From Lujinxingiaceae bacterium (GTDB lineage: Bacteria > Myxococcota_A > Bradymonadia > Bradymonadales > Bradymonadaceae): a stretch of DNA of 64,000 bases. The notes beneath the pieces were generated by a model. That model was given only the letters and a program-made list of their open reading frames with translations. It was not told the DNA's origin and made no database searches. The position numbers and the translations under genes are program-made. Shown in pieces: positions 45,224-53,808 of the stretch (the first letter of the stretch is position 1; the number at the start of each line of letters is the position of its first letter). The stretch covers positions 1 through 64,000 of the forward strand of contig JACCWM010000036.1 in the NCBI GenBank assembly GCA_013697635.1, given 5' to 3'.

Positions 45224-47101
45224 ATGCCCTCCAAGTCGTCCTCGCTCTCGCTCGCCCTTATTCCCGCCGCTGGCCGCGGAGCGCGCCTCGATCGCCCGGC
45301 CACGCCCAAGCCCCTGGTCGACGTCGGCGGTCGCCCGATCATCGTCGACGTGCTCCTGCGCTTGCAAGAGGCCGGCATCGAGCGCGCCGTGGTCGTGGTC
45401 GGCTACGCCGGCGCCGAGATCGTGCGCGCGCTCACCAACCACCCCCTACTCAAAGTCGAGCTGACCTTTGTCGAGCATACCGGCTGGCAACAGGGCCTGG
45501 CCTCGAGCCTGCTCGCTGCGCGCGAGCACATCGATGAGCCCTTCGTGCTCGCCATGGCCGATCATCTCTTCGGCCCCGATCTGGTCGAGCGCATCGCGCA
45601 CGCAGAGCTTGGCGACGACGACGCCGTCATGCTCGTCGATCAAAACCTGGCCGGCATCTACGACCTCAAAGACGCGGTCAAGGTCGGCCTCGACGGCCTG
45701 CGCGTGCTCGATCTGGGCCGCAGCCTCGACCAAGTCGACGGCGTCGACGCCGGCCTCTTCGCGCTTCGAGCGAGCATCTTCGAGGTGCTCGAGCAGACCC
45801 TCTGCGAGATCGAGCCGGCCGACCTGACCGACGCGGTTCGCGCCCTGGCCAAGGCCGGCAAACTGCGCGCCGTCTTCACCGACGGCGCGCCCTGGCACGA
45901 CATCGACACCCCATCGGCGCTGATCCATGCCGAGATGCAACACCGCGCAACGCTTCGAAAGACCAAGGTCAGCCGCCCGATCTTCGACGGGGCGACCGAG
46001 CCCAAGAGCTACCGGTTCACCACCGGAAAGGCCGCCGAAACCCAGGTCGTCATTCAGCGAGGCTTCGTCAAAAACCCTGAGCGCCTCCAGCTCGTGCCCG
46101 ACCAGAGCGCCTCCTCACCGGTTTACGTCTTCACCGACACACGCGTCGACGCGCTCTACGGCGACGCCTTTGTCGGCGGCCTCGACCGCATGGGCTATGA
46201 CGTTCGACGCATCGTCATGGCCGAGGGCGAGGAGTCCAAGACGCTGGCCAACTACGCGAGCCTCGTCGAGCGCGTCCTGGCCGGCGGCATCGACGAGCGC
46301 TCGGTGCTCATCTCGCTTGGCGGCGGCGCCGTATGCAACGTGTGCGGCTTTATCGCCTCGACGCTCTATCGCGGCATCGGTCTGGTTCATGTGCCCACCA
46401 CCTTGATGGCCCAGTGCGACGCCGCGATCAGCCATAAACAGGGCGTCAACGGCGATCGCGGCAAGAACCTCGTCGGCTCTTACTATGCGCCCATCGCCAT
46501 CGCCGTCGACGTCGAGGTGCTCTCCACGCTCGAAGACTGGCTGATCCCCGACGGCTTGAGCGAGGTGATCAAGCACGCCCTGGGCCAGGACCCGGCCTAC
46601 CTGAAGTTTTTGCTCGACTACGACGGCTCGATGTTCGATCGCGACTTTCTCGAGCACGTCGTGCAAAAAAACATCGAGCTCAAGTGTGCGCTGATGGCGA
46701 TCGATGCCAAGGAACACCGCGAGGGCATGGTGCTTCAATACGGCCACTCGGTGGGCCACCCGGTCGAATACCTCTCCGGCTACGATCTCAACCACGGCCA
46801 GTCGGTGGCGATCGGCATGATGGTCGCCGCGCGAGTCGCGCGCCAACTCGGCGCCTGTGGCGACGACATGATCGAGCTTCACCGCCGTGTGATCGAAAAA
46901 TTCGAGCTGCCAACGCGCATTCCCAAGAACATCGAGGTGGCCGACATCCTGGCCACGATGCGCTACAACAAGCGCTACCTTACCGAGGGCACGCGCATGG
47001 CGCTGATCGATGCCCCCGGCCACCTCTGGTCGGTCGACGACGACTACGCCATCCCCGTCTCCGATGGCGTACTCATCGAAGCAATCCTCGCCAGCTATTG
47101 A
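45224..47101 (+). CDS. Fusion of inositol-phosphate cytidylyltransferase-like and DHQ-synthase-like cyclase domains
   Basis: ATG 45224 has AGGAA about 6 bases upstream, giving 625 residues. The N-terminal half (about 1-245) is a nucleotidyltransferase: LIPAAGRGARLDRPATPKPLVDV, LAMADHLFGPDLVERI, DAVKVGLDGLRVLDLGRSL, DAGLFALRASIFEVLE and PWHDIDTPSAL closely follow the CTP:inositol-1-phosphate cytidylyltransferase pattern. The C-terminal half (about 260-625) is a 3-dehydroquinate-synthase-fold cyclase: LISLGGGAVCNVCGFIASTLYRG, HVPTTLMAQCDAA, LSEVIKHALGQD and the metal region YGHSVGHPVEYL plus HGQSVAIGMM. Such cyclases also make valiolones and deoxy-inososes. HGQ replaces the common HGE. It heads a three-gene operon with an SDR and a PfkB kinase. 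Confidence 0.88.
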   Translation: MPSKSSSLSLALIPAAGRGARLDRPATPKPLVDVGGRPIIVDVLLRLQEAGIERAVVVVGYAGAEIVRALTNHPLLKVELTFVEHTGWQQGLASSLLAAREHIDEPFVLAMADHLFGPDLVERIAHAELGDDDAVMLVDQNLAGIYDLKDAVKVGLDGLRVLDLGRSLDQVDGVDAGLFALRASIFEVLEQTLCEIEPADLTDAVRALAKAGKLRAVFTDGAPWHDIDTPSALIHAEMQHRATLRKTKVSRPIFDGATEPKSYRFTTGKAAETQVVIQRGFVKNPERLQLVPDQSASSPVYVFTDTRVDALYGDAFVGGLDRMGYDVRRIVMAEGEESKTLANYASLVERVLAGGIDERSVLISLGGGAVCNVCGFIASTLYRGIGLVHVPTTLMAQCDAAISHKQGVNGDRGKNLVGSYYAPIAIAVDVEVLSTLEDWLIPDGLSEVIKHALGQDPAYLKFLLDYDGSMFDRDFLEHVVQKNIELKCALMAIDAKEHREGMVLQYGHSVGHPVEYLSGYDLNHGQSVAIGMMVAARVARQLGACGDDMIELHRRVIEKFELPTRIPKNIEVADILATMRYNKRYLTEGTRMALIDAPGHLWSVDDDYAIPVSDGVLIEAILASY

Positions 47102-47117
47102 AAAAAGGAGTCCGAGC

Positions 47118-47855
47118 ATGAGACGCACCGTCCTTGTCACCGGCGGCTCGAGCGGCATTGGCCTCGAGACGGCGCGCGCCTTTGTCGCCTGCGGCGAGCG
47201 CGTGATCATCTGCAGCCGCGACAACGAAAAGCTCGCCCGCGCAGCCCTCGAGCTAGGCGTCGAGTCCCACGTGCTCGACGTCACGGATCAAAAGGCCGTC
47301 GAGGATCTCTTCGAAGCCATCGGCCCGCTCGATGCGCTCGTCGCCAACGCCGGCATCTGCCAGCAGGCGCGCCTCGACGACACCCAGAGCGACGACGTCT
47401 GGCGGCGCACCCTCGACATCAACCTCAACGGCGTCTACCACTGCCTCAAGGCCGCCCAGCGCACGATGCCCGAGGGATCAGCGATCGTGACCGTCTCCTC
47501 GGGGCTTGGAAAAAACGCCCGCGCCGGCTACGAGGCCTACACCGCCAGCAAACACGCCGTTCTCGGGCTGACCAAGTGCGTTGCCCTCGAGCTTGCACCG
47601 CGCAACATCCGCGTCAACGCCGTCTGCCCGGGCTGGGTCGACACGCCGATGTCCCAGGCCGACGCCGCCGAAGGCGCGCGCCGCGCCGGCCTGGCAGAAG
47701 ACGACTTTCGCCGCCAGGCGGTCGAGGCCATCCCGCTTGGCCGCATGGTTGACCCGGCCGAGGTCGCCTCCCTGATCTTTTTCCTCTGCTCGAGCGCTGC
47801 CCGCGCGATCACCGGCCAGAGCTACAACGTTTCCTGCGGCGAGTTCACCAACTAA
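47118..47855 (+). CDS. Classical short-chain dehydrogenase/reductase
   Basis: ATG 47118 has AAGGAG 8 bases upstream and lies 16 bases after the fusion gene. The 245-residue protein has all classical SDR motifs: TGGSSGIG cofactor loop (about 8-15), the adenine-pocket Asp (VLDVTD), NAGI, catalytic Ser in VSSGLG (about 125), YTASK (about 140-144) and PGWVDTPM. It should oxidise or reduce an alcohol with NAD(P). Given its neighbours, a cyclitol ketone from the DHQ-synthase-like domain is the likely substrate, which is inference. Confidence 0.93.
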   Translation: MRRTVLVTGGSSGIGLETARAFVACGERVIICSRDNEKLARAALELGVESHVLDVTDQKAVEDLFEAIGPLDALVANAGICQQARLDDTQSDDVWRRTLDINLNGVYHCLKAAQRTMPEGSAIVTVSSGLGKNARAGYEAYTASKHAVLGLTKCVALELAPRNIRVNAVCPGWVDTPMSQADAAEGARRAGLAEDDFRRQAVEAIPLGRMVDPAEVASLIFFLCSSAARAITGQSYNVSCGEFTN

Positions 47856-47858
47856 GCC

Positions 47859-48749
47859 ATGAAAACCCTCGTCGTTGGCCACGTTACCCACGATCACTAC
47901 GAAGAAGGCTTCGTCGCCGGCGGCAGCGCCTTCTACGGCGCCCAGGTCCACGCCCGCCAGCCCGGCCTCAGCCACCTGCTCACCGTGGTCGGCGACGACT
48001 TCGTCTGCAACGACGCCATCGCCCAGCTCGACGCCACCGTTTGCCGCCAGGGCAAGACCACCGTCTTCGCCAACTACTACCCGCCCGGCCAGCCGCGCAT
48101 CCAACTGCTCGAGGCCAGCGCACCGATGGTGGATCCAAGCCTTACTCCGGCGGCCTGGGCCGATGCCGATCTGATACATTTGGCACCGGTCATCGGCGAG
48201 CTCGACCTCGCGGCCTGGAAGGGCGTCAAGCGCCGTGGCCTGCTCGCGATCAACGTTCAGGGCTGGATCAAGGCTGCCGGTCCCGAGATCGACCCCAGCG
48301 CCCTCGAGCAGGCCCAGCGACGCGGCGTCGGCGCAACCGCGCACCGCGTCGTCCAAAAGCCCTGGAACGTCACCACAGACGAGCTCACCGGCATCGACAT
48401 CGCTTGTCTGAGCGAAGAAGACATCATCGGCCAGGGCGACCTGCTTGATCGGCTCGTTTTGGCCGTGCCCATCGTCGCCCTGACCCTGAGCGCGCGCGGC
48501 AGCCGCATCTTCGTCGCCGGCAAGGCCATCGAGATCGGCATTTATCCCACCAACGTCGTCGACCCAACCGGCGCCGGCGACGTCTTCGCCGCAACCTTTG
48601 TCCACCACATCATGGCCGGCCTTGCCCCGGCCGACGCCGCACGCTTTGCGGCGGCCGCGGCATCGATCGTCATCGAAGACGTCGGCGCCCGCGCGCTCGA
48701 GCGCCTGGGCGAGTGCGAAGCGCGCGCCGCCCGGGTGCCCGTGGGCTAA
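47859..48749 (+). CDS. PfkB-family sugar/cyclitol kinase
   Basis: The 296-residue protein begins 3 bases after the SDR stop, so the genes are coupled. It has the PfkB anion hole and catalytic base in NVVDPTGAGDVFAATFVHHIMAG (about 230-252), a Gly-rich N-terminal substrate region (FVAGGSAFYGAQVHARQ) and the LTLSARGSRIFVAGK region typical of the ribokinase fold. The N-terminus is short compared with ribokinases. In cyclitol pathways such kinases phosphorylate valiolone- or inositol-like compounds, so it probably prepares a phosphate for the cytidylyltransferase-like domain of the same operon. Confidence 0.9.
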   Translation: MKTLVVGHVTHDHYEEGFVAGGSAFYGAQVHARQPGLSHLLTVVGDDFVCNDAIAQLDATVCRQGKTTVFANYYPPGQPRIQLLEASAPMVDPSLTPAAWADADLIHLAPVIGELDLAAWKGVKRRGLLAINVQGWIKAAGPEIDPSALEQAQRRGVGATAHRVVQKPWNVTTDELTGIDIACLSEEDIIGQGDLLDRLVLAVPIVALTLSARGSRIFVAGKAIEIGIYPTNVVDPTGAGDVFAATFVHHIMAGLAPADAARFAAAAASIVIEDVGARALERLGECEARAARVPVG

Positions 48750-48872
48750 AAACCAACTGCGCCAGACTCCCTTCGACTGGACGTTGACCCCCTCGTGCGG
48801 GTAAGAACGAGTCTGTCGCAGACTTTCGTAAGTTTTCAATCAGCCATGCGCCAAGCGTTCAAGGATCTACTC

Positions 48873-50711
48873 ATGCATATTCTGGTCATCAACTGTGGAA
48901 GCTCGAGCATCAAGGCCGACGTTCGCGATCACCTGGGGCAAAGCTATCCCAGCCGCATGGTCGTCGAGCGCGTCGGCAGCGCCGAGGCCTTCGTCAAGCT
49001 CAACGGCCAGGAGAGCATCGCCTGCCCGAACATGGATCACCAACAAGCCCTCGAATTTGCCCTGCCCCTGCTGCTCGCTAGCCTCGCGGCGGACACCACG
49101 ATTCGCGGCGTCGGCCACCGCGTCGTGCACGGCGGCGACGTGTTCGATCAGCCCGTGCGCATCGACCAGAGCGTCGAGGACACCATCGCCGAGCTCGCAA
49201 GCCTTGCGCCGCTGCACAATCCGGTCAACCTGGCCGGAATCCGCGCCGCGCGCACCGTCTTGCCCGACGTTCCCCACGTGGCCGTCTTCGATACCGGCTT
49301 TCACGCCACCTTGCCCAAGCGCGCGCGCACCTACGCGCTGCCCTTTGAGATCGCCGAAGATCCGCGCATCCGCCGCTTTGGCTTTCACGGCATCAGCCAC
49401 GGCTTTGTCGCCAGCCGCGCCGCTGATTTCATGGAGACCGACGTGCGCGATCTGCGCCTGATCACCTGCCACCTGGGCAACGGCGCCAGCATCGCCGCCG
49501 TCGAGTATGGCCGCTCGATCGAGACCAGCATGGGCATGACCCCGCTCGAGGGTTTGGTCATGGGTACGCGCAGCGGCGATGTCGATCCCGGCATCATCAT
49601 TCATTTGATGCGCAGCAAGAATCTCAACGTCGACCAGATCGACGATCTGCTCAACCGCCACTCCGGCCTGGCCGGCCTCTCCGGCGTGGGCAACGACATG
49701 CGCGACATCGAGCGACGCGCCTCCGACGGCGACGATCACTGTCGCCTGGCCATCCAGGTCTTCACCCACCGCCTGCGCAAGTACATCGGCGCCTATGCCG
49801 CCGTCATGGGCGGCGTCGACGCGATCGTCTTCACCGCCGGCATCGGTGAGAACAGCGTCATGGTGCGCCACCGCATCGCCCAGAGGCTGGACTTTCTGGG
49901 CGCGCGCATCGACGAAGACCGCAACCGCGAGGTGCGCCTGAGCGACGAAGCACCGGTCGCCGACATCTCCAAGCGCCACAGCCGCGTTCGCCTACTGGTC
50001 GTGGCCACCGACGAGAGCCAGGCGATCGCCGAGGAGACCGTTCAGCTCGTGCTCGAGCACGACCTCACCCAGGGCCAGCGCACAATCCCGGTGGCGATCT
50101 CCGCTCGCCACGTGCACCTGACCCAGGAGACGATCGAGAAACTCTTTGGCCCGGGCCACCAGCTCACCATTCGAAACGAGCTCTCCCAGCCCGGCCAGTA
50201 CGCCGCCGAGGAGACGGTCAACGTGATCGGCCCGCGCAACACTCTGCAAAACGTGCGCATCCTGGGGCCACCGCGAAACCTCGACCAGGTCGAAGTCTCG
50301 CGCACCGACGAGTTCTTTTTGGGAATCGATGCTCCGGTGCGCGCCTCGGGCGACATCGAAGCCAGCCCCGGCATCATCTTGGAAGGTCCGGACGGCCAGA
50401 TCGAGCTCGCCAAGGGCGTCATCTGCGCCTGGCGCCACATCCACATGACCCCGGACGACGCCATGCACTTTGGCGTGCGCGACCGCGACGTCGTCGAGGT
50501 CGCCCTGGGCGGCGGGGATCGCGATCTCGTCTTTGGCGACGTCCTCGTGCGTGTCTCGCCGAGCTTTCGCCTGGAAATGCACATCGATACCGACGAAGGC
50601 AATGCAGCAAACCTCGGCCGCGATGCCACCGGCATGCTGATCAGCACCACGGCCCTGGCAAGCCTGACGCGCCGCCAAACGCGCTACGACCGCCTCGAAG
50701 CCGCCGAGTGA
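48873..50711 (+). CDS. Fused acetate kinase-PduL phosphotransacylase
   Basis: ATG 48873 begins exactly at the AckA N-terminus, giving 612 residues. Residues about 1-395 are acetate kinase: VINCGSSSIKADV, VGHRVVHGGDVF, RRFGFHGISHGFV, ITCHLGNGASIAAVE, GLVMGTRSGDVDPGI and FTAGIGENS, with the catalytic Arg, His and Asp kept. Residues about 402-612 are a PduL-type phosphate acyltransferase: IPVAISARHVHLT (zinc His pair), PGQYAAEETV, GIDAPVRASGDIE, CAWRHIHMTPDDAM and VRVSPSFRLEMHIDTDEGNAA. Together they turn acetyl-CoA plus phosphate into acetyl-phosphate and then acetate plus ATP. No microcompartment targeting peptide is seen at the PduL part. It follows the kinase gene by 123 bases. Confidence 0.95.
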   Translation: MHILVINCGSSSIKADVRDHLGQSYPSRMVVERVGSAEAFVKLNGQESIACPNMDHQQALEFALPLLLASLAADTTIRGVGHRVVHGGDVFDQPVRIDQSVEDTIAELASLAPLHNPVNLAGIRAARTVLPDVPHVAVFDTGFHATLPKRARTYALPFEIAEDPRIRRFGFHGISHGFVASRAADFMETDVRDLRLITCHLGNGASIAAVEYGRSIETSMGMTPLEGLVMGTRSGDVDPGIIIHLMRSKNLNVDQIDDLLNRHSGLAGLSGVGNDMRDIERRASDGDDHCRLAIQVFTHRLRKYIGAYAAVMGGVDAIVFTAGIGENSVMVRHRIAQRLDFLGARIDEDRNREVRLSDEAPVADISKRHSRVRLLVVATDESQAIAEETVQLVLEHDLTQGQRTIPVAISARHVHLTQETIEKLFGPGHQLTIRNELSQPGQYAAEETVNVIGPRNTLQNVRILGPPRNLDQVEVSRTDEFFLGIDAPVRASGDIEASPGIILEGPDGQIELAKGVICAWRHIHMTPDDAMHFGVRDRDVVEVALGGGDRDLVFGDVLVRVSPSFRLEMHIDTDEGNAANLGRDATGMLISTTALASLTRRQTRYDRLEAAE

Positions 50712-50720
50712 ACTCAGACG

Positions 50721-51302
50721 CTAGGCTTTTGCCCGACCGCGTGCCTCGATCACGAACTCGATCGTGTCTTTGTTTTTGAGCGTGCCAAGCGGCGCGCTAA
50801 ACGCACTGAAGCCAAAGTCTGCGTGCGTCACCGAAAACCGCCCACGCGCCAAAAGCTCGGTACCCTCGAGCACGACGTCCATCGCAACCTCGAGCGCCTT
50901 GGACACCCCGCGAACACTCAGCGTGCCACAAACGAGCAGGCTCGAGCCCGACCCCGGACGACACGACGTCGACACAAAGCTTATCGTCGGGTGACGCTCG
51001 CCAAAGAGCTGGCTCTTCTTGAGCATGTTCTCCTCGGTCTTTTGGCGATCCGAGGCCGAAACCTCGCCCGTCAACCCGACCCTTTGGCGGCTCGCCGCCT
51101 CGTCCGCGCGAAGGCCCTTGACCGGCACCTCGAAGCTCACCCTGCTCGCTGCCACGTCGCTCGCCACATAATCCACCGCACCGTGCCAACCCGTGGCCCG
51201 AATCACGTGGTCGTGGCCCATGCGCGACAACAGCGTCGACGCATCGTTCTCCACCAACACGCAGAGCAGGCTGCCCTCTTCGTCGAACTCGTATCTGGCC
51301 AT
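50721..51302 (-). CDS. YceI-like domain protein, cytoplasmic
   Basis: The 193-residue protein matches the YceI beta-barrel family: DASTLLSRMGHDHVIRATGWHGAVDY, VSFEVPVKGLRADEAAS, LTGEVSASDRQKTEENMLKKSQLFGERHPTISFVSTSC, GTLSVRGVSKALEVAMDVVLEG and RGRFSVTHADFGFSAFSAPLGTLKNKDTIEFVIEARG. YceI proteins bind isoprenoid lipids, but this one has no signal peptide, so it should act in the cytoplasm. It lies 16 bases after the TPR lipoprotein gene in the same direction. Confidence 0.9.
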   Translation of the reverse strand: MARYEFDEEGSLLCVLVENDASTLLSRMGHDHVIRATGWHGAVDYVASDVAASRVSFEVPVKGLRADEAASRQRVGLTGEVSASDRQKTEENMLKKSQLFGERHPTISFVSTSCRPGSGSSLLVCGTLSVRGVSKALEVAMDVVLEGTELLARGRFSVTHADFGFSAFSAPLGTLKNKDTIEFVIEARGRAKA

Positions 51303-51318
51303 GGCCGTCCCCTGTTGG

Positions 51319-52086
51319 CTATCGAAGCCGCAAATACTCCCGGCACCGCTCGGCTACCGTCGAATTTGGCTGCAGCTCCACGCAGCGTTGAAAGTGCAAA
51401 CGTGCTCGCTCATCGCCCTGCTCTTGCAGGATTTTCCCAAGATTGAGGTGGGGCTCCTGGTAGTTGATCGGGCATTTATTGATCGCGCGCCGGTAGGCCG
51501 AGACTGCTTCGCTGCGATTGTTCATCGCCTCAAAGGTCAGGCCAAGATTGTTGTCAGCCAGACACATCTCGGGCTTGAGAAACGACGCCATGCGAAAGTG
51601 CTCCAGCGCCTCGCTGTAGCGGCGCATGTTGTAATAGGCCCATCCCACGTTGTTGTGAGCCAGCTCGAGCGTCGTATACAGCGGCTCGTCGAGCAGCTCG
51701 AGGTAGACCTCCTCAGCCTCCTGCCAGCGCCCCATCGCCAGAAAGACCGCGCCCAGATTGTTCTTGGCAAAGTGGTACTTGGGATTGACGCGCAACACGT
51801 CTCGAAAGTGCACGACGGCCTTGGTGTAGTTGCGACGGCCCATGTAGATAAAGCCCAGCAAATAGTTCGCCTGCTCGTGATCAGGGTTGTTTTCCAGGCA
51901 AAAGGTCAGCTCGCGAATCGCCAGCGGCACCTCGTTGGACTCAAAATAGCCGGCGGCCATCTCGTAGTGCCACTGCGCCGTCTTGAGACTCTCTTCTTGC
52001 TTCTTGTCGACGCCGGCACAGCCCAGGGCGATCAATACTATCGCACACGCGATCAGCCAAAATGCCCAGCTTTTTTGAAGAATCAT
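51319..52086 (-). CDS. tgl: Tgl/PilF-like TPR lipoprotein (type IV pilus pilotin)
   Basis: The 255-residue protein has a lipoprotein signal (membrane stretch 9-22, Cys in IALGC at about 23) and about six TPR units: AQWHYEMAAGYFESNEVPLAIRELTFCLENNP, AKNNLGAVFLAMGRWQEAEEVYLELLD, HNNVGWAYYNMRRYSEALEHFRMASFL and NNLGLTFEAMNNRSEAVSAYRRAI. Size, lipidation and repeats fit Tgl of Myxococcus, which lets the PilQ secretin assemble, and PilF/PilW of other bacteria. No type IV pilus genes adjoin it. The name is by similarity of architecture. Confidence 0.78.
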   Translation of the reverse strand: MILQKSWAFWLIACAIVLIALGCAGVDKKQEESLKTAQWHYEMAAGYFESNEVPLAIRELTFCLENNPDHEQANYLLGFIYMGRRNYTKAVVHFRDVLRVNPKYHFAKNNLGAVFLAMGRWQEAEEVYLELLDEPLYTTLELAHNNVGWAYYNMRRYSEALEHFRMASFLKPEMCLADNNLGLTFEAMNNRSEAVSAYRRAINKCPINYQEPHLNLGKILQEQGDERARLHFQRCVELQPNSTVAERCREYLRLR

Positions 52087-52208
52087 GGTAACTACAACCT
52101 GTTTGAACGGTTCGATGTTGGTCTTGCGCGTGCGCCCGCTACACTAACATGGTTGAAGCCTTCGTAAAATCCACAGTGCACACAGTCATACACATCAGGA
52201 AATCGACC

Positions 52209-53729
52209 ATGAGCCTTAGTCGCGCCGAAATCGAGCTGATCGTCGAGGAGATTAAGCCCACGCTCGAGCGCGCAACGATCCAGCGCGTGCTCGAGGTCGA
52301 TGAGCGCACCTTTGTGCTGCGCTATCGCCAGCCGGGCCAGAACCTGTTGCTGCTGATCTCGACCCAGCCGCAAATGGCCCGGCTGCACTTCGTCACCGAG
52401 CGCACTCGCCAGCCTGAGCAGCCCACGGCCTTCACCATGTTGCTTCGCAAGTGGCTCGATGGCGCCTTCATCGAGGCCATCAAGCAGCGCCAGGGCGATC
52501 GCATCGTCGAGCTCACCGTGCGCAGCGTCGACCCGCAATGGATACCGGCCGAGGACTTCCAAGGCCCCGCGCCGCGCGTCGTCGCCTACCTCGTCATCGA
52601 GCTCACCGGCGCGGTCGCCAACGTCTTCTTGCTCGACGCAAAGCGCATCGTGCGCGGCCACCAGCCCGGCGAGGCGTCGGGCACACGCACCCTGCGCGTT
52701 GGCGCACCCTATGAGGCGCCGGCTCTGCCGCCTGCCGGCACAAAAGCCGATTTCGTGCGCTGGCAGCTCGACAGCCTCGATCCTTCGACCTTTCAACGCT
52801 CGGCCTGCCTCAGCCACGCCTTCGAGCATCTGGGATGCGAAGGCCGCCAGGACGAACTCACCCGCCATCTGCGAAGCCAGCTTCGCCAGCGCCAGCGCGC
52901 ACTAAAAAAGCGCGTTGCCAACATCGAGCGTGACCTGCAAAAGGTCGGAAACGCCGAACAATTCCGCCGCTGGGGCGAGCTGTTGCAGGCGGCCCACGGC
53001 CAGATCAAGCGCGGCGCGGCCTCGGCCAGCGTGCCCGACTACTACCAGGAGGGCATGCCCACCGTCGAGGTGCCCCTCGACCCGGCGCGCTCGCTCCCAG
53101 ACAACATCGCCCGCTACTTCCACCAGTATCGCCGATACAAGGACGCTACCAGCCGCGTTGAGGAGCGTCTGCTCGCCAGCATGGAGGAGCTCGAGCTGAC
53201 CAACGCGGCCGTCGCCCGCCTCGAGGCCAGCGACGAGCTCACAGCCCTCGAAGCACTCTACGACGAGCTTGTGGAGAAACGCCTGATCTCCAAGCGCGGC
53301 GCCGTTCCACGCGCGCGCGCCAAAACGGCCGCCCAGCGCCTGCCCTACCGCGAGTTTCTCGCGCACAGCGGCGCCACCATCCTCGTCGGCCGCGGCGCCC
53401 GCCACAACGACGCCTTGACCACCAACCTCGCTCGCGGCCGAGACATCTGGCTGCACGCGCGCGATTGGGCTGGCGCCCACGTCGTGCTGCGCATCGACCG
53501 CGACCAGCAGCCCAAGAGCGAAGACCTGCTCGACGCCGCCACCCTGGCGGCCTACTTCTCGCGCGGCAAAAATGACACGCTCGTCGACGTCACCTACACC
53601 CAGGCAAAGCACGTGCGAAAGCCCAAGGGATTTGGCCCGGGCATGGTCACCATCGCCGGCGGCTCGACGCTCGGCATCAGCATCGAACCCGAGCGCCTCG
53701 GGCGCCTGCTCGAGACCGAGATCTCTTGA
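52209..53729 (+). CDS. rqcH: RqcH/NFACT-family ribosome quality-control protein
   Basis: ATG 52209 has AGGAAA 8 bases upstream, giving 506 residues. It has an NFACT-N/FbpA domain (about 1-200: MSLSRAEIELIVEEIKPTLERA, LLLLISTQPQMARLHFV, AFTMLLRKWLDGAFIEAIKQ), a helical coiled-coil middle with HhH-type region (about 215-370), and an NFACT-R domain at the end (YREFLAHSGATILVGRGARHND, RGRDIWLHARDWAGAHVVLR). RqcH binds stalled 50S subunits and adds alanine tails in bacteria. The DIWLHA/R motif is kept. It is divergent from the Tgl-like gene and ends in a strong two-way terminator. Confidence 0.9.
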   Translation: MSLSRAEIELIVEEIKPTLERATIQRVLEVDERTFVLRYRQPGQNLLLLISTQPQMARLHFVTERTRQPEQPTAFTMLLRKWLDGAFIEAIKQRQGDRIVELTVRSVDPQWIPAEDFQGPAPRVVAYLVIELTGAVANVFLLDAKRIVRGHQPGEASGTRTLRVGAPYEAPALPPAGTKADFVRWQLDSLDPSTFQRSACLSHAFEHLGCEGRQDELTRHLRSQLRQRQRALKKRVANIERDLQKVGNAEQFRRWGELLQAAHGQIKRGAASASVPDYYQEGMPTVEVPLDPARSLPDNIARYFHQYRRYKDATSRVEERLLASMEELELTNAAVARLEASDELTALEALYDELVEKRLISKRGAVPRARAKTAAQRLPYREFLAHSGATILVGRGARHNDALTTNLARGRDIWLHARDWAGAHVVLRIDRDQQPKSEDLLDAATLAAYFSRGKNDTLVDVTYTQAKHVRKPKGFGPGMVTIAGGSTLGISIEPERLGRLLETEIS

Positions 53730-53750
53730 GAGACCGCCTCTCCAAGAACG

Positions 53751-53780
53751 AAAAGAGGCGCCCCAAAGGGCGCCTCTTTT
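53751..53780. terminator. Bidirectional intrinsic terminator
   Basis: Perfect 13-base arms AAAAGAGGCGCCC and GGGCGCCTCTTTT surround a 4-base loop CAAA. A- and T-runs at the two ends let it end transcription both from rqcH (rightward) and from the gltJ operon (leftward). Confidence 0.93.
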
Positions 53781-53808
53781 CACAAATGGCGTTGGTCAGG
53801 CCAGCGCC

